Shown here one piece after another: positions 12,346-56,400 of a stretch of DNA of 64,000 nucleotides. The notes beneath the pieces are model-generated. The model was given only the letters and a program-made list of their open reading frames with translations. It made no database searches and was not told where the DNA came from. Both the position numbers and the translations under genes were made by a program. Source of the DNA: Opisthocomus hoazin (Eukaryota > Chordata > Aves > Opisthocomiformes > Opisthocomidae); assembly GCF_030867145.1 (NCBI RefSeq), contig NC_134415.1, forward strand, positions 19,384,417 to 19,448,416, given 5' to 3'. Position 1 is the stretch's first letter, and each line of letters begins with the position of its first letter.

Positions 12346-15300
12346 TGGGAACCTTGGGAGGATCTGCTGGCCTTTCTCCATGGCAGTAACAGCTGCTGGA
12401 GCCTGGGGCACCTCGGGCTCCAGGTGAAGCCCCTTGCAGAGGATTGCCCCTGGTCAGAGCCCTCTTGCTCTGCCCTCAGCCCAGCTGCACACGCAGGCGA
12501 TGCCGTAACAGGGCAGGAGTCGGCAGGCAGATCAGACAGCGCTTCGTACCTTCCCGTCGTTCTCCTTGGGTGATCTGCTGGTGGTGTAGCTGTTCTTCAT
12601 CCACGGAGTGAATTTTAAACATACAGTGTTGCTCTTTTAGAATGACGGTAACATCTTCCCTTGCTCTGGTCCCTGAAACGAAAGCTTGTCCCTAAGCAGC
12701 CAGGAGGCCCTTTCCACAGCTGGAGGGCTGGAGCTGCCTCTGGAGCCAGTGAGGACAGGCAGCCTTTCACCGCAGGAGCGGCTCCAGCAGTGAGGCAATG
12801 TGACATCAAGACCAGAGCTAGCTGTGGCCTCAGGGATGCTGATCTTCTGCCAACTCCCAGGGTGTCAGTGCTGGGATGCATCAGCAAGCATGTTTTGGAC
12901 TTGCACCAGGGTCAAAGAAGGAGACTCCAAATTGCATCTTGTCCCATAGCTACACTCTTGTCCTTGTCAGGCAGCTGCCAGTTCTCTGTCTGTTCCTGAT
13001 TAATCCTCTCCCAAGGGGAGGCTGACCAGCACATCCCAAAGTGGGACAGGAGGAGGAAGGGGATAAATCAGATATTGAGGCAATTTTACTCTGTAATTTT
13101 TAACCCATGCTGGCACCCTAATCCAAACAGGAAGGCAGCAGGAGTTTGGACAGCGATCAGTAGTCCTGACTTAGTGATGTGCAGAGCAGAACCAGTATAA
13201 TTATGGGCAAATGGACATCATCAAGAAATAGCTGTGCTCTGATGAGGGGCAGGCTCTTTCCTGAGAGCTGCTTGCAGGAGCGGTGGCCTGCTCTCTTCTC
13301 CTCTTACTCCTGCCCGTGCTTTCCCTCAGCTGTGCAATGAGCTTTGCAGCCCTGAAGATCCGCAACTCTTGCAGGCAGTGGAACAGGATCTGGGATGTCA
13401 CCATTGAGCACAGGTGGATGTTTTCTCTTGGGAGTCAGGGAGGTAAAATCTTCATGTAACAGCTGGGAGGACAAAAGGCGCATCTCCTAAAAGCAACCTC
13501 ATTAATCTGGTGGCAAGCATTACCTTCTCCAGATGCGCATCAGGCTTGCAAATCTGTCTCCAGGTGCTCACTGCTAAGCACACAGAACAATGGGAAGGCT
13601 GGGCTGGTGTCCCCATCTGCAAACAATAATTTGAGTGACTTTCCAAGCAAGACACATTGGTCTGGCTCGCATTGCTGTGGTCAGGTCCTCCTGGATCAGA
13701 GTCCAGGCCTGTAATGGTGGGACTGTTCTTCTCTTCTTCCTGCCTTGGTTGCAACAAGCTTCATGGGATGCCAGGGACTGTTTCTGCTCATAGCTGGGGG
13801 AGCAGCAGCTCCTGCCTATGCTCAGGACAGGGCATGGTCCTCAGGCCACAGGGGAGCTGGCATGGGTGCCTGGGGCAGCAGCTGCACAGCACCCCTGACC
13901 TCACCAGTGCTGTCCCCATCATGTCCATCATCATGTCAGCCATCCCTGTTTCCTCCACTGCTGGTTCTGGGTCTGGTTCACACTTCTTTGCCATCTTTCC
14001 TCATCCCACACCCACACAATCCTTCTACTGCAGAGCAGTGAGGTTTGGGGCTGAAGCCCACCATCCCCGCCCTGTGGAGCCATTCCTGGCAACTTTGCTT
14101 CCCAAAGTGCCTCCAAGGTGCTCCCAGCCCTGACGGGCATGGGGGGCTCTGCCAGTCTCCAGCTGGTCCTTTGGAGAGCTTCAGCCGCACATGGGTGGAG
14201 ACATTTTGTCTGAGGGATGAGGCTAAATCTAGGTCAATGTAAAATCCCCTGAGGAGCAGCTCTGGCACCAGCTGCTGCGATGAGTCGGTGCCCTCGTCTG
14301 AGCCGAGGTGCTGGCTGATGTGGAGGCAGCCCCTGGGCACATGTTGGGTGGGGGAACGGGTGCACGAGCGTGTCGGGGGTGGGAAATTCTTGCTGGCGCC
14401 ATGAGAGGTTGGAGGAACGCTTGGGTTTTCCCCTTCCATTCTGTAAATGTTTTTTGTGAAAGCAGGTTTCTTAACCGAGGTTACAACAGCGAGGGCTGAA
14501 GGAGCTTCACTGTAAGGAGGAAGCTACCAGTGGCACATGAACTGGAAGGAAACCTTGGTGAGGTTAGGTAGGAGGTGAGGCTCAGGAAGGCAGCCTGTCC
14601 CCACAAACTATGTTAAAGGGCTTCTCCTGGGCACACTCAGACCGGTGTGGGATGCCTGTGGGATGTCCACTCTCCTGCCGCGGGGCGAGGGCTTCCCCAG
14701 AGCTGCAAGGAAGGAGGTGCAGTCGCTGCTGTGGAACCCTCGTCCCCTGCCATAGGAAGCGGTGGCACTCCTGCTTTTGGGTGAGGTGCTTGGTCCGAGT
14801 GTGGCTTCCTGGAGAGCTGCCGGCCTGTGGCTGAGGACACGGGAAGCATTTTGCCAGGCTCTCCTGCAGCTCGGTGAGGGTGGGGGAGCCTGGGACATGG
14901 GGAGCCCTGCTCCCGCTGCTGGTGGGAGCACAGAAGTGCTCGCTTGCGCCCCGCTCCAGCCAGCTGGGTTTAATTTTAGAAACACACTGCTATCTTGGGG
15001 CATCTTTTTTTCCCACGGAATGCAAGTCTTTAAGTAAATAAATAACAGCTTTGTGGAGGTGGAATGACAGCATGTAACCGCACTGCAAAACACGCACTGA
15101 GCGAGCTGAGCCCCGTTTCGCTTGCATGTGGAAGTACTTTGTACAGATACAGTGGCTGCACTGCCTCCCTCCGCTTCTTCAGCCCCCTCCGGCGCTGGCC
15201 ACGTGCATTGATTAAAAAGAAATAAAAACACCTTGAAATACCAGCCTTGGAGAAGTGGAAATGAAAACCTCTCCAGCTGCTGGGGTTCAGCTAGAGTTCT

Positions 15301-18300
15301 CTGGCGCAGATTTGCAAAAGCTACGGTTTACCGGCGATGGGCTGTGTTACTGGCCGTGCCTTTGCTGCATCTGGGACATCCCAGAGGGATGTGCTCCGAG
15401 GCATCCTCAGCGAGCCGGGAGGGAAATAGCAGCCTATAAAGATGAATGCAAGAAACTCGTGTTTAAACACCCCTCCCAGCACGGCTGGCCAAGAGCCTCT
15501 GCGCGCAGTTGTGTTGCTTATGGCTGAGTGTCCCGGGTGTGTCCCTCAAAGCATCTTTGCTGGCTGGAAAATCCCGCTAAGGCCATTTTACCAGAGCAAA
15601 GAGCCCGTTTTCGCTGCTCAGGTCCAGCAGCTCTGAGGTGCCTGCATGGCATCTGTTGCGCAAGCTGCTGGTAGCCCTGTTGCCCGCGTCAGCACGGTGA
15701 GCTCTTCTAACGCCCCCAGTCCCAGTGAGACCTTACCACAGTGGCCTGCTGGCTGCTCGCTGAGCTCAGCTCTCGCTGTGCCTTCCTGCTGCCGCTGGGA
15801 CAGGGCAGTGGCTGAGATGACAGGATACTGTGCTTATGAAGAAATTGGGTCAGGAGCACCCATCTTGGGTGCATTAGGAGCTGGCAGTAACACTTCTGGG
15901 TGCCTCCTCAAAGCCAAAGGGGTGGCTGGACCGCGCCTAGTTGCGGAGGCAACCGTCTTTGTAGTGAGCGGGCTTGAAATTGGTGACTGTGGGTTGGAAA
16001 AAGCATCATGTAGCATCCTTGTGCCACACGCAGACAGGATGCCTGAGGAGATTTTATTCTGGCCTTTCGCTCATAAGAAGACAGGGTTATCGTGTCCTTT
16101 TTCCTATAGCCCTCAGCAGAAGCGTTTCTGGGGAAGACTGTGATAAGTTCTGCATGTTTGTTCGGGGCTGGTTGCAGCATTTGGATTCGCTGCAGGGCCT
16201 GGGGATTGCCAGCTGCTCCTAGGCCTTGCGGTGGCTTCCCTTCCCCACAGGCTGCGAGGGCGGGAGGACCTTCCATGTGGTGTGGTTCTGCCTGCTCCTC
16301 CTGCAAACTCCCCGGCTCAGCCGTCTCCTCTCCTACTTGGCCTCAGCCTGCTGCTTCCACTGATACCACAGGGCTGGAGGGAATTTATTTTATTTTTTGT
16401 AAACTTTAGTGAAGGCCCTCTCCTGTGGGGCCGGGCAAGCTCTGCCCGTGTTCTCTATAAGCCCGGGATCAGGGCGGCCCTGGCAGCAGCTTGTCTTTTC
16501 CACTGATCTCAATTTAAGATTCAGTCTTGGCAGGATGGAGCCTTTCAAGCTGCCAGCTGCAACAGGAGAGAGGAGGCTTCAGGGGCAGCAGAAATTACTC
16601 CCTTCCCTCAGCTCTGCTCATTTCTTGGATCTGGGCTGAGGATGGCCCCAGGAGTCAATGTGCAGAAGCCAAATGAGCCACACAGAGCTAAAACATTTCC
16701 ACTCAGCGTCAGGCCCAGGGTGGGGAAGCGCAGCTCTCCAAAATGTGGAGACTGTGGGTGGCAGCTGGGGAGGTGGCGGGAGGGAGGATGCAGCTCCACG
16801 CGCTGCCTCGAGACAGCAGCAATCCCAGCCTCGCTGGAACTCTGCACATGGGGAGGCTGGAGTGCCGAAACGACCCCGTTAATGAGAGGGGAGTTCGTTA
16901 AGGCCTCGGAAAATGGCAGTAACGGCGGGTCAGGGCTGCGCAGATGAAAGGCCTCTCTCCCAGCTCCACCGTGGCAGGGTCTGTGCCTGGCGCGACACTG
17001 CACAGCTCGGCTGATGTTGATGGAGTTTGCCACAACGTGCACCAGCTGGTAACTGGCCCAGGGCACTGCTGCGGTACTAACTGTATATCTGATGGCATGT
17101 GCTATTTTCCAAGCATATTACTAACACAACTTTACAGTTGCCGGACCCTCCTGCTGTCTCCTCCTCTTCCTCCTCCATCTCCTGTCCTGCTGCAGCCAAG
17201 TTGCCCTCTGCTTTTGCTGGCCTTGTGTCCTTTCAGGTGTGCACCCTAGAAGGATCATGAGTATAGAAGAGAGTGTTTCTGTTGCATTTATTTTTTAAGG
17301 CTGCATCCATGCAGGAACAGCTTAGTCGTTCTGAGAAGGCTCTCCAGAATTTGAGGACAAGCTCTGTGCCATCTCTGTTGATGGAGCTACTGATGAAGCA
17401 ATTGTCTCTGTAACACTGTTGCTAATTTGGGGTTCTGGAAGCAGCCTTTAAGCAACAGCGACTGCGAAGCCTTGCTGCACGGAGTGGTGCAAGTGCTGCG
17501 TGGATGGCACCTCAGAGGGCCAAGGACACCAAGCAGCTCACCTGATGGCCGTGGCTGGGCCGTTGCGGTTGGGCTGTGAAGGGGAAGCTGAGCAGTGCCC
17601 AGCTTGTTGCAAGGCTCAGCATTGAGCCCTCGGGTGAACTTGCGCGCAGCTGCACCACACAACTGTTACTTTGGGTACCGAAGGAGCAAACAAGAATGAG
17701 TACAAGAACAGGGATGTTGTTTAGACTTCTAAACATGGCATTGGCAGTGTGGAGGGACAGGGGAAGGTAGAGACAGTTGGATTTGTGTCTCAGCCACCAC
17801 CGTTTAAGCCTTTTGTGACCAAAATGAGAATTGGCTCACTAAGCTCGCCCAAAGCCCTTTGGGCCCAGCCTGTGAAAAAGGATTCGGCCACTCCACCCTG
17901 CACCTTTCTGGGGACCGTGCTTGATGTGTCAGGGGTTTGCCTGCCATGGTCGTGGTTTTGCAGCGCTCCTCAGATCCACTGGCTTTAGAGATCAAATTTG
18001 AGCCTCAGAAAAATGAAAGCCTAGTCAGCCCAATACAACCAGCAGCTCCTCCAACCGGTTTTAGGTTCCCTGGAATGCTGAGCTTCTCTTGGAGCAAGGC
18101 TCTAGTAAGTGAAGTGACCTGTGTTTGCATTTAGCTAGTTAGCAGTCCTGTGTCTTGGCCAAAGCACACACGATGCTACAGCCATTTTTCGGCTGTTACA
18201 TGCCTGCATAGCTGCTGCTGAGCCAGCCAGAAGGCGCTGCAAACTAGCAAAGGGCCAAGGAAGCGGTGGGATGAAGGGTCAGATTCTGTTCAGTCAAATC

Positions 18301-19710
18301 CCACGTGAAGCTGAGTAACGTCACCACCTTAAGGAGAATTACTGCAGGTTATCAGTGGCTTAGAATAGCTAAAAAATTTGTTTCCCTTTTTAGTGCTCAG
18401 CTGTTGTAGCTTTTAGAGTCCGGTTTTGGGTCGTTCCGATTCTGAAGAAGAGGCCCCTTCCAAAGGTATTTCAAGCCGCATCTTCCCTCTATTCCCCACT
18501 CTTCTTCCCCCAGCACTTTCTGAAAGCACTGCTCACTTGGACACAGATTTAATCATCTCTTTTACAATGTTGGGTGAATAGCTTCTGCTGGCTTCTCCTT
18601 CATAGGCCGTGTCCAATTCTTTCCAGGGCAGCCTGAGGGTGGGGTAACTAGCCTCAGGATGTGGCCATGAAGGAACGACAGGCCAAGACGCCACAAAGCT
18701 GTGGGCTGCATTAGCAGTGAACAGACAATAACACACAAACAGGACATTAGGTGGGACAAGTGAGAGTTCCCAGCAGGGAAATGCTGCACTGCATGTGCAC
18801 TGTGAGGGCTGCCATGATCGACAGTATCTGCATTCATGTTGTGTTCGGCACACACACTGTTAGAGGTGCGACTTGTGCTCTTCCAACACCCTTCAGGAGA
18901 AGGAGGTGGTGGATTTGGTGCTTTACACTGTTCCTTTTGGTTAAGTCTTCATAAACCTAGTTCCAGATTAGGAAGCAGCTCCTAGCAAAGCTTTGTGCTA
19001 TTGTCCTGGGGTCAGCCGCAGCCGAGGGCTGTACTGGTGAGAGACAGAGACCCCCTGGCAGTGCAGCTGCTGTCTCTGCGCCCTTGCAGAGCGTCCACTG
19101 CTCTGTCCCTGCACTGGGGCCTTGGCATCCCACGGGGCTGCTTGCAGCTCAGCCAGCTGAACTTCCTCCGGCAGGAACAGGCCTTCTCAACAGCAGAAGA
19201 GGCGAGAGCTTTGAGCTTTCCTGGAAGCTCAGATGGATCAGAAGGGGAATTTCCCTTGACTTATGTATGATTCAGGAGGAATGGACTTCCCTGGACCTCA
19301 GCTTCAGTGCACGGTCACTCGGGCTCAGAGGGAGAGCTCTGGAGGCACCAGTTCCTTATGTTACTCTGCAACACGAAGCAGCGCTGTTACACACATCCGC
19401 TGACTCAGAACAGGCAGCTGGGAAGAGCTGGGATAAAGATGAGATGATAAATTACGATGCTAAACCTACAGGTTTACTCAGTTCAAGAACAGCCAACTAG
19501 AGATGGGTTTCACTCAATAGAAAAAAGAAATAATAGATTCCTTATAGTAATACGTTATTGTGGCTCATCCCTTGCTAATTGCTGACTAATCATTGCAACT
19601 TATACAGTCTGTCTTGTTGCTTGTCCCGAGTTAACTATTCACAGAAGCTCATGGATTAAAACCTTTGTGGTCCTTTGGATGAATAAAAAGGCTATTCAAA
19701 GTAACGCAAA
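12346..19710. other. Intergenic DNA between DAAM2 and MOCS1 (right part)
   Basis: Between about 13.6 and 17.2 kb the DNA is relatively GC-rich and holds many overlapping open frames on both strands. None has a recognisable domain and no consistent splice structure joins them. I see no support for a gene. A non-coding RNA cannot be excluded from sequence alone. Confidence 0.5.
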
Positions 19711-19732
19711 CCATACTCCATTACAACTAGTG

Positions 19733-19738
19733 TTTATT
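19733..19738 (-). terminator. MOCS1: Candidate distal MOCS1 poly(A) signal AATAAA
   Basis: On the - strand the context is TTTTTAATAAACACTAG. A G/T-rich stretch follows within about 30 bases (TTGTAATGGAGTATGGTTTG). It is the better formed of the two candidates. Confidence 0.45.
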
Positions 19739-20145
19739 AAAAATGCAGTGGACAAAAATAAGCAAGCCTCCAAAAAGCAGTCAGTTCATCCACACACATT
19801 ACATCACTGTCCACCCGGCACCACGCAAACTTACAGAGATATCAGCTCGTTTCTCTTGCAAAACGTTCTGTGGACTCATGCTTGCTTCATTATCTAGAAA
19901 TGTGCATAGTTTCAAGACTTAATAATGTAACATTAGCATAAAATGGTACCAAAGGCTGTTTGCCCAAAGCTTCCAGCCAGTCTCAACCCAAGATAGTAGT
20001 GAAGTGTGCGTAAGTAGTAAGATGTGCGTGGCAGTCATGCATGTGCTCTGTAGTCTCTTGCATGGTCTTAAATCCTTTGTGTGAGCTTTACAGCATGACA
20101 GCAAACTTCTCAGAAGCCAAATAATCATATGCTCCAAAGCATCAC

Positions 20146-20151
20146 TTTATT
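20146..20151 (-). terminator. MOCS1: Candidate proximal MOCS1 poly(A) signal AATAAA
   Basis: Canonical AATAAA on the - strand is followed by the GT-rich stretch GTGATGCTTTGG. It may give a shorter 3' UTR of about 2.1 kb. Confidence 0.4.
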
Positions 20152-22267
20152 ACTACTATGTCTAGTTTCCTTTTCGTTTTCAACTATCTAGAGACTGGGT
20201 GAAGGCAGGGAGGGCAGGGGGTGTTGTTGCGTGGTGGGGGTGTTACGTGCTTGTGTAGATCAGTTGACTTAGCAGGTTGCACATGTGCTTCCTTTTCTCG
20301 GCAATCTGTTTCCACACTGAGCTAGGGAAACATTTGCACTACTGGCACAGCAGCTCCACAGATGAACAAGCTCTCTCAAACTTGCAGGGTCCGCTGGGAT
20401 CAGTGCTCAGTACGGCAGTGCTAGGGGTACGCTCCTGGGAAGGAGCAGGAATCCCCTACTATTGACTTACAGGCAGATCACTGGTATCAAGGGAATCAGG
20501 ACTGTAACATGGAATGTGTGTACAAATGTTTATGGCGTTTGGGCACCAAGCTTTCCAGACTCTTTCCCCTTTCAGCTGTAGCCGCTATGCGGGTCACTGT
20601 ACGTGCCTTACTTCACAGTGATAATCAGTAAAGAATGAAATTAATTCACCTTTAATGGAAAAAAGTGCTTTCTGTGGTATCTTAGTGTATGAGATTTGTA
20701 AAGGATAAGCAAAGACATTTGTAGTAAAACCTATTGCCTCCTCATCTTAGACCTGTGCTTACTTAAAATGAGCAGGATGTGCGTGAGAGCGTGGTGCGTG
20801 CTTTACTGATGCTCACGGTAATTTAACCTTATTTCGTGAGAAGCAGCTTATTGCTTTTTCAGTAGCCTCTCTGATGTTATCAGAGCTTCTCTGTGCGTAT
20901 GGAAGGGAAGCACCCAGAATCATATGTGACTTCACATTAGTCATAAGCACTAGAAAACAAGTAAACCCAAAGTTGGAAATACCCTGTTTAGAGTATTTAA
21001 ATGAACAACTGAAAAGGATCCATCAGCATTAACAAAACAATGTTGAGTAATTTCTTATCTAGGATAGTCAGTTATCAAAGCTATTTAATGCTACATGACA
21101 GTGGCCACTGGTACATTTACGGGGACACTTCAGTGCTCTGTGGCCAGAAGACTTCAGTAAAGCAAATTAGAGAAACATGCAGGAAAACAGTCTGGCCAAG
21201 GCAACAGTAACTGTCTTACCTTTCCAGGTGGCTACCAGTCTTAAAGTTTGTATCATCTGTCAGGACTGTGCTGCAGGTTGCTGGTTACTAGGAGTTGCCC
21301 TGTAGGATCCAAAACTGTGGAGCCTTCTGGGGCTTGGTGTGACATCTGTTTCTGAAGCCAGGGAGGGCTGACACCTACTTCTGTGCATGGCACAATTAAG
21401 CCCTTTAGCATTCAGACAAAGAGCCTCAATGTATTCGAGTGCTAAGGTCAAAACGTTGGAACACGCTTCTAACATTGTAAAAGGTATCTTTCAGATCAGC
21501 ACAATAATTCTTCCAAATCCAGAAATCCTCTGTTCCTACAGCATGTTTTACAGACCGCTCTACATCATGTTTTACAGACTGCTCAAGGCAGAGAGCTGGG
21601 CAGCTGCCATCCTTTTTTTTCTTCTTTTGAAACCGATACGTGCATATTTCCCATTTGCAGGCAAGGGAAGCAGCAGCAACACAAAGGGATGGGAGCTGCC
21701 CCTCTGACCCTGGCCACTCCACAGGCAAAATATCTTCTCTATGGTAAGGTTCCAGAGCTACGCCTTTCCCACTGGCACCTTCTAAATCCAGCTAAGAGGA
21801 ATTTAGACAGACAGACACAATTCTGAAATCTTAATCTGTGACTTAAAAATAGTTGCCAAATAACAGCACTTTCAGCACTTGTTTCATTTCCAGAGCTCAC
21901 GGTTGCATTGTGTGATGACAGCAGCTGTGAATCTTTCACAGCAAGAGGGGGGGGAAAAAAAAACCAACCCAAACCCCAAACCTCTGTGGTATAACTAGGA
22001 ATCTTTGCTCAAGCTCATGGTGAGAACACTGAAATGAAGGTATTGGTAGAGTGGTGAAGTCTGTCCTCTAAAAATACACAACAGGGAAAGTGGCTCCACT
22101 GTTCACCCAGCAGTAAGCTGACAGGGTAAGGCAAAACTGGAGCTGTAGGGTTGTTGTATGGTACACCTGCTGAGGTCTCCAAGCCTACCAGCTGAGCAAA
22201 GGGAGGTCTGTAAGAGGCTGAAGAGGAGCACTGGTCACCTGGAGGGCTGGAGGTGTCTGGCTATGAT

Positions 22268-53081
<30,814 letters not shown>

Positions 53082-53154
53082 GCCGACCGCCGGCCCCCAG
53101 CACGCGGGGGGCTGCGGCCGCCGCCCGCCTCCCGCCGTCACGCGAGGGAGGCAG

Positions 53155-53159
53155 CCAAT
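53155..53159 (+). promoter_or_regulatory. MOCS1: CCAAT box (NF-Y type)
   Basis: GCAGCCAATGGGAG lies about 75 bp upstream of the MOCS1 ATG, in reverse orientation relative to the gene. NF-Y acts in either orientation. Confidence 0.5.
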
Positions 53160-53183
53160 GGGAGCGGCCGCAGGTGCAGCGCG

Positions 53184-53202
53184 GCACGCCGGGAGCTGTA
53201 GT
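53184..53202 (-). promoter_or_regulatory. MOCS1: ZNF143/THAP11-type promoter element
   Basis: On the - strand the sequence is ACTACAGCTCCCGGCGTGC. It matches the ACTACANNTCCCRGCRTGC pattern bound by ZNF143 with THAP11/HCFC1 at many CpG-island promoters. It lies about 100 bp upstream of the start codon, the usual distance just 5' of the transcription start. Confidence 0.6.
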
Positions 53203-53450
53203 CCGCTCCCCTCAGCCCTGAGGCGGCCTCCGGGGCCCTCGCCCCCGCCGTGCCCGCCTGGGGCAGGCACGCGGGGCAGCTCCTGCGAGCCCCGCGTCCC
53301 GCAGCACCAAGGGCAAAACGTGCACTGGCAGCCTTTATTGTCCACCTTCCGCCGCTCCCGCCTCGGCCCTCCAAACGGGCGTGGAGCCCCAGGCCTGCAG
53401 GCCGGCCCTGCCTGCCGGCTGCCTTCGCGGGGAGCGCAGGCATTGAAGGA

Positions 53451-56400
53451 CTCGCACACGGGGTACGAAAGTCCCCAGCAGGGATGGGCGGAGGACCAGG
53501 CAATACGAGCATCCTCAGCTGGCGAACGTTTCTGGGGGAACAACGGCTTCAACTTCAGTCCTGCCTGAGTTTCGAGTAAAATCTATGAAACATTGTCAGA
53601 AGCTGGGCACAGGAACTAAATATTCTAGTCTTACGAGACATAAGAGAACAATATGTCAGTTTTCCGGCTTACCGCGCTTTCCCACACACTCCCAGTGTTT
53701 CACAGGCAAGGGGCCTTACGGCACAGCGTCCAGTGGCCCACCGACCACCTCCTCTGGGCTGTGGGTCTGCACAGTGCAGTTGCCCACTGCCGAGCTGAAC
53801 TTGAAGTACTTGTTCTGAACCTGATTCACACATTAAAGGAGGGCTTGGGTCTCCAGAATCTGCCTGGATCCCCTTCCCTGAAGCATGTCAACTACTCTTC
53901 CAAGCGACATGTTTCCCTAAATGACTGTTACTGCCCTTAACCTTAGATCTGTGCAGCTGTTGTGTTGCTGTTAAGAGTAAAACTTACGCCTTTATACACC
54001 ATGCTGCTCCTATAATAACTCTTCCAGTTTAAATAATTTTATTTTCCGTTACCAAATTACTGTCAGGGATATTTACATTTGCAACCAACGGTTGCAAAAA
54101 CATTAATGATTCTCTGCAGACCCTTAATCCTTTTGTGTTTGACCTGTGCAGTACTTGTTGATGTGTAACTGGGCCTTATGATTGCTTCTGTCAGCCATTA
54201 TTTCAAGACACAGTTGTATGTGCTGGTACAGATTCAAATGTTTGGTCAGGTTATACTTAAATCTTTGCTCTGTAGCAAAACACCTTCTTCTGTCCAATTC
54301 AGTCTTAAGCATTTAGACTTTAGACTTTATTCAGTCTTTAGGCTGGATAGAAACTAACAGGAAAACTTAATGAAACATTGCGCTTTTTTTCTCTTTTTTC
54401 CCCAAAGCTGAAGCCATTTGAAAAGAAATACAGACTTGAATGACCTGTGACATGGCCAAACGTGTATTCTGAAACCATTCTCATCAGTACGATGTCAAGG
54501 CAACATTTACACAGATCAAAACAACAGAGAAGACAACAAGGCAAAATACTGGTTTTAGTTACAGTTTTCAAACGATGCAGAAGCAAGCTTGATGTTAACA
54601 TTTTCAGTAGCTTTGTGAAGCACCACTTCTCCCTGTAGAACTGGAATAACTCTTATTAAAAGATTTCCTGAATTTAGTTGAACAACAAATGAGAATAACG
54701 GCTAAAATACAGAAAGCATTTTAGCTTCCTACTAAACGTTATAGTAGTTCAATCAAGTGAACCAAAAAAACTTTAATTAGATGTAAACAAAGATCAAGAT
54801 TTGTTACAGCCTCAGAAAGAGACAAAAATGATCATTTGCTTGATCAGCATTAAAAAAATCCACAGGATCTATAATATTTTTCTCCAGTAAATGTTCTTAC
54901 CTAGAGTGAAGGGTCTGGTTCTGTGGTTCTATAGGTGTTTCATTTTACTTAAAGACTATGTTAAACTTGACTTACATCTGTAATCCAATTGAATATGGCA
55001 GGTCTGAGCTTATCAGGAAGTTGAGAAATTAAATGTCTTTACATAGTTTTTTTCCATACTTTACATAGTATTTTTCCATTTTTATCAGATTGTACAAATA
55101 GAGGCATATCTCATTAAACCAGCATAAAATCAGCTTTTACACCTCCAAAGGCAACCTCTTACTCTAAAAAGTAGCTGCTGCTTGTTGACAGAATCACTTG
55201 CCCAGAATTAAACAAAACCATAAAATAAATGTAAAGGAATAAAAGCATCTGCATGAGAGATGGTTCTATTTTAACTTTACTGTGATAGAGTCATGTCATG
55301 TCACATCATTGGTCATGAAGAGTAAGGGCTTTTGCACATCTGAGACAGCAGCTGAAGGACTATTTTCTTTCCTTTTCTCAGCAGCTGTCTGAAGAACTAG
55401 TACTCAGCAAAGAATTAACGGTTTGAGGTTTGTATATTTAGGCCAAGATGCTGCGCAGTGTCATGCCCTTGCATTGTAACTGAAGTTGCATGTGATGTTC
55501 CAGCATGGCAAAAAAATACTTATCTACATCTAGCTGTAGAGACAACTGTCACTCTAGTGGAGATCAAGGCAGTTACTCAAGCCAATTTTAGGGTCCACAG
55601 AAACTCTTGCTGCTGGTCTTTCAGTTGTCTTCCAGACATTTTGCTGACATTCAGTTGTGTTTAACCCAGAGTAATTCTATATTCCAAATTCCAAAGGAAA
55701 AATTTTCCTGCCCTTCTTGCTGCTGCCTTTCTTTCTGACTTACAGGCAGCCTAGATTAGCCATGTCGTATTTAGCTGTCTGTTTGTTTCAAGATTTCACT
55801 GAACTCACTCTTAACGCTTGACAGGTCTCATTCATCACTCTTACACATTCAGAGATTGACTAGCTTCCCTCAAGAGACTTTGACTGTGCCAATCTTAAAA
55901 GTCCATGTGCTGGATAAGGAGCATTACTCCCATACTGGCAACTGAAGGGCGGAGTCCAGTCCATGTACTGGCGTCCTCTGTGAGCCTATCGCAGAACAAT
56001 ATAAAAATACAAAGTGCTGGAATACTTCCAGTGTTACTCATGCTTCAAATAAGCACAGGACAAAGTTTCAAAGATATGCTAATAATGAAATAATGATAAT
56101 AATTAAAAAGTCTCAGAAGAGAGCACAGCATGTAAGCTGGATGGATTTGCCACAGCGAATTATGATTGCCTCATTGTCCAAACTAGGCATCTGTTAAGAG
56201 TTTCTCAACATCTTTCTGAAACACTGGGCTACACGCCTGAAAAAAAAAAAACAGGGCATAGTGGAAGACCTGATCCTGTTCTCACGTGGGCCTGGAACAC
56301 AGCCAGGGCTTGTGTGGGGACTGCAGTTAGGAAAGACTGCTGGAGTGCCTAGTCTAGGGCAAGCCAAGGGAAATCCTCCATGTCCAGCTTCCTGCAAATT

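Larger units (their letters stand above)
19711..22267 (-). other. MOCS1: Presumed MOCS1 3' UTR
   Basis: This sequence follows the MOCS1 stop codon on the - strand, with two AATAAA candidates at 20,146-20,151 and 19,733-19,738. No exon of another gene was seen. A 14-base direct repeat (CATGTTTTACAGAC) occurs twice between about 21,542 and 21,580. The UTR length is inferred from the signals. Confidence 0.45.

Noticed and set aside
13657..17249. Many 90-165-codon open frames on both strands
   Set aside because: They overlap in several frames, match no family I know and cannot be joined by consistent splice sites.
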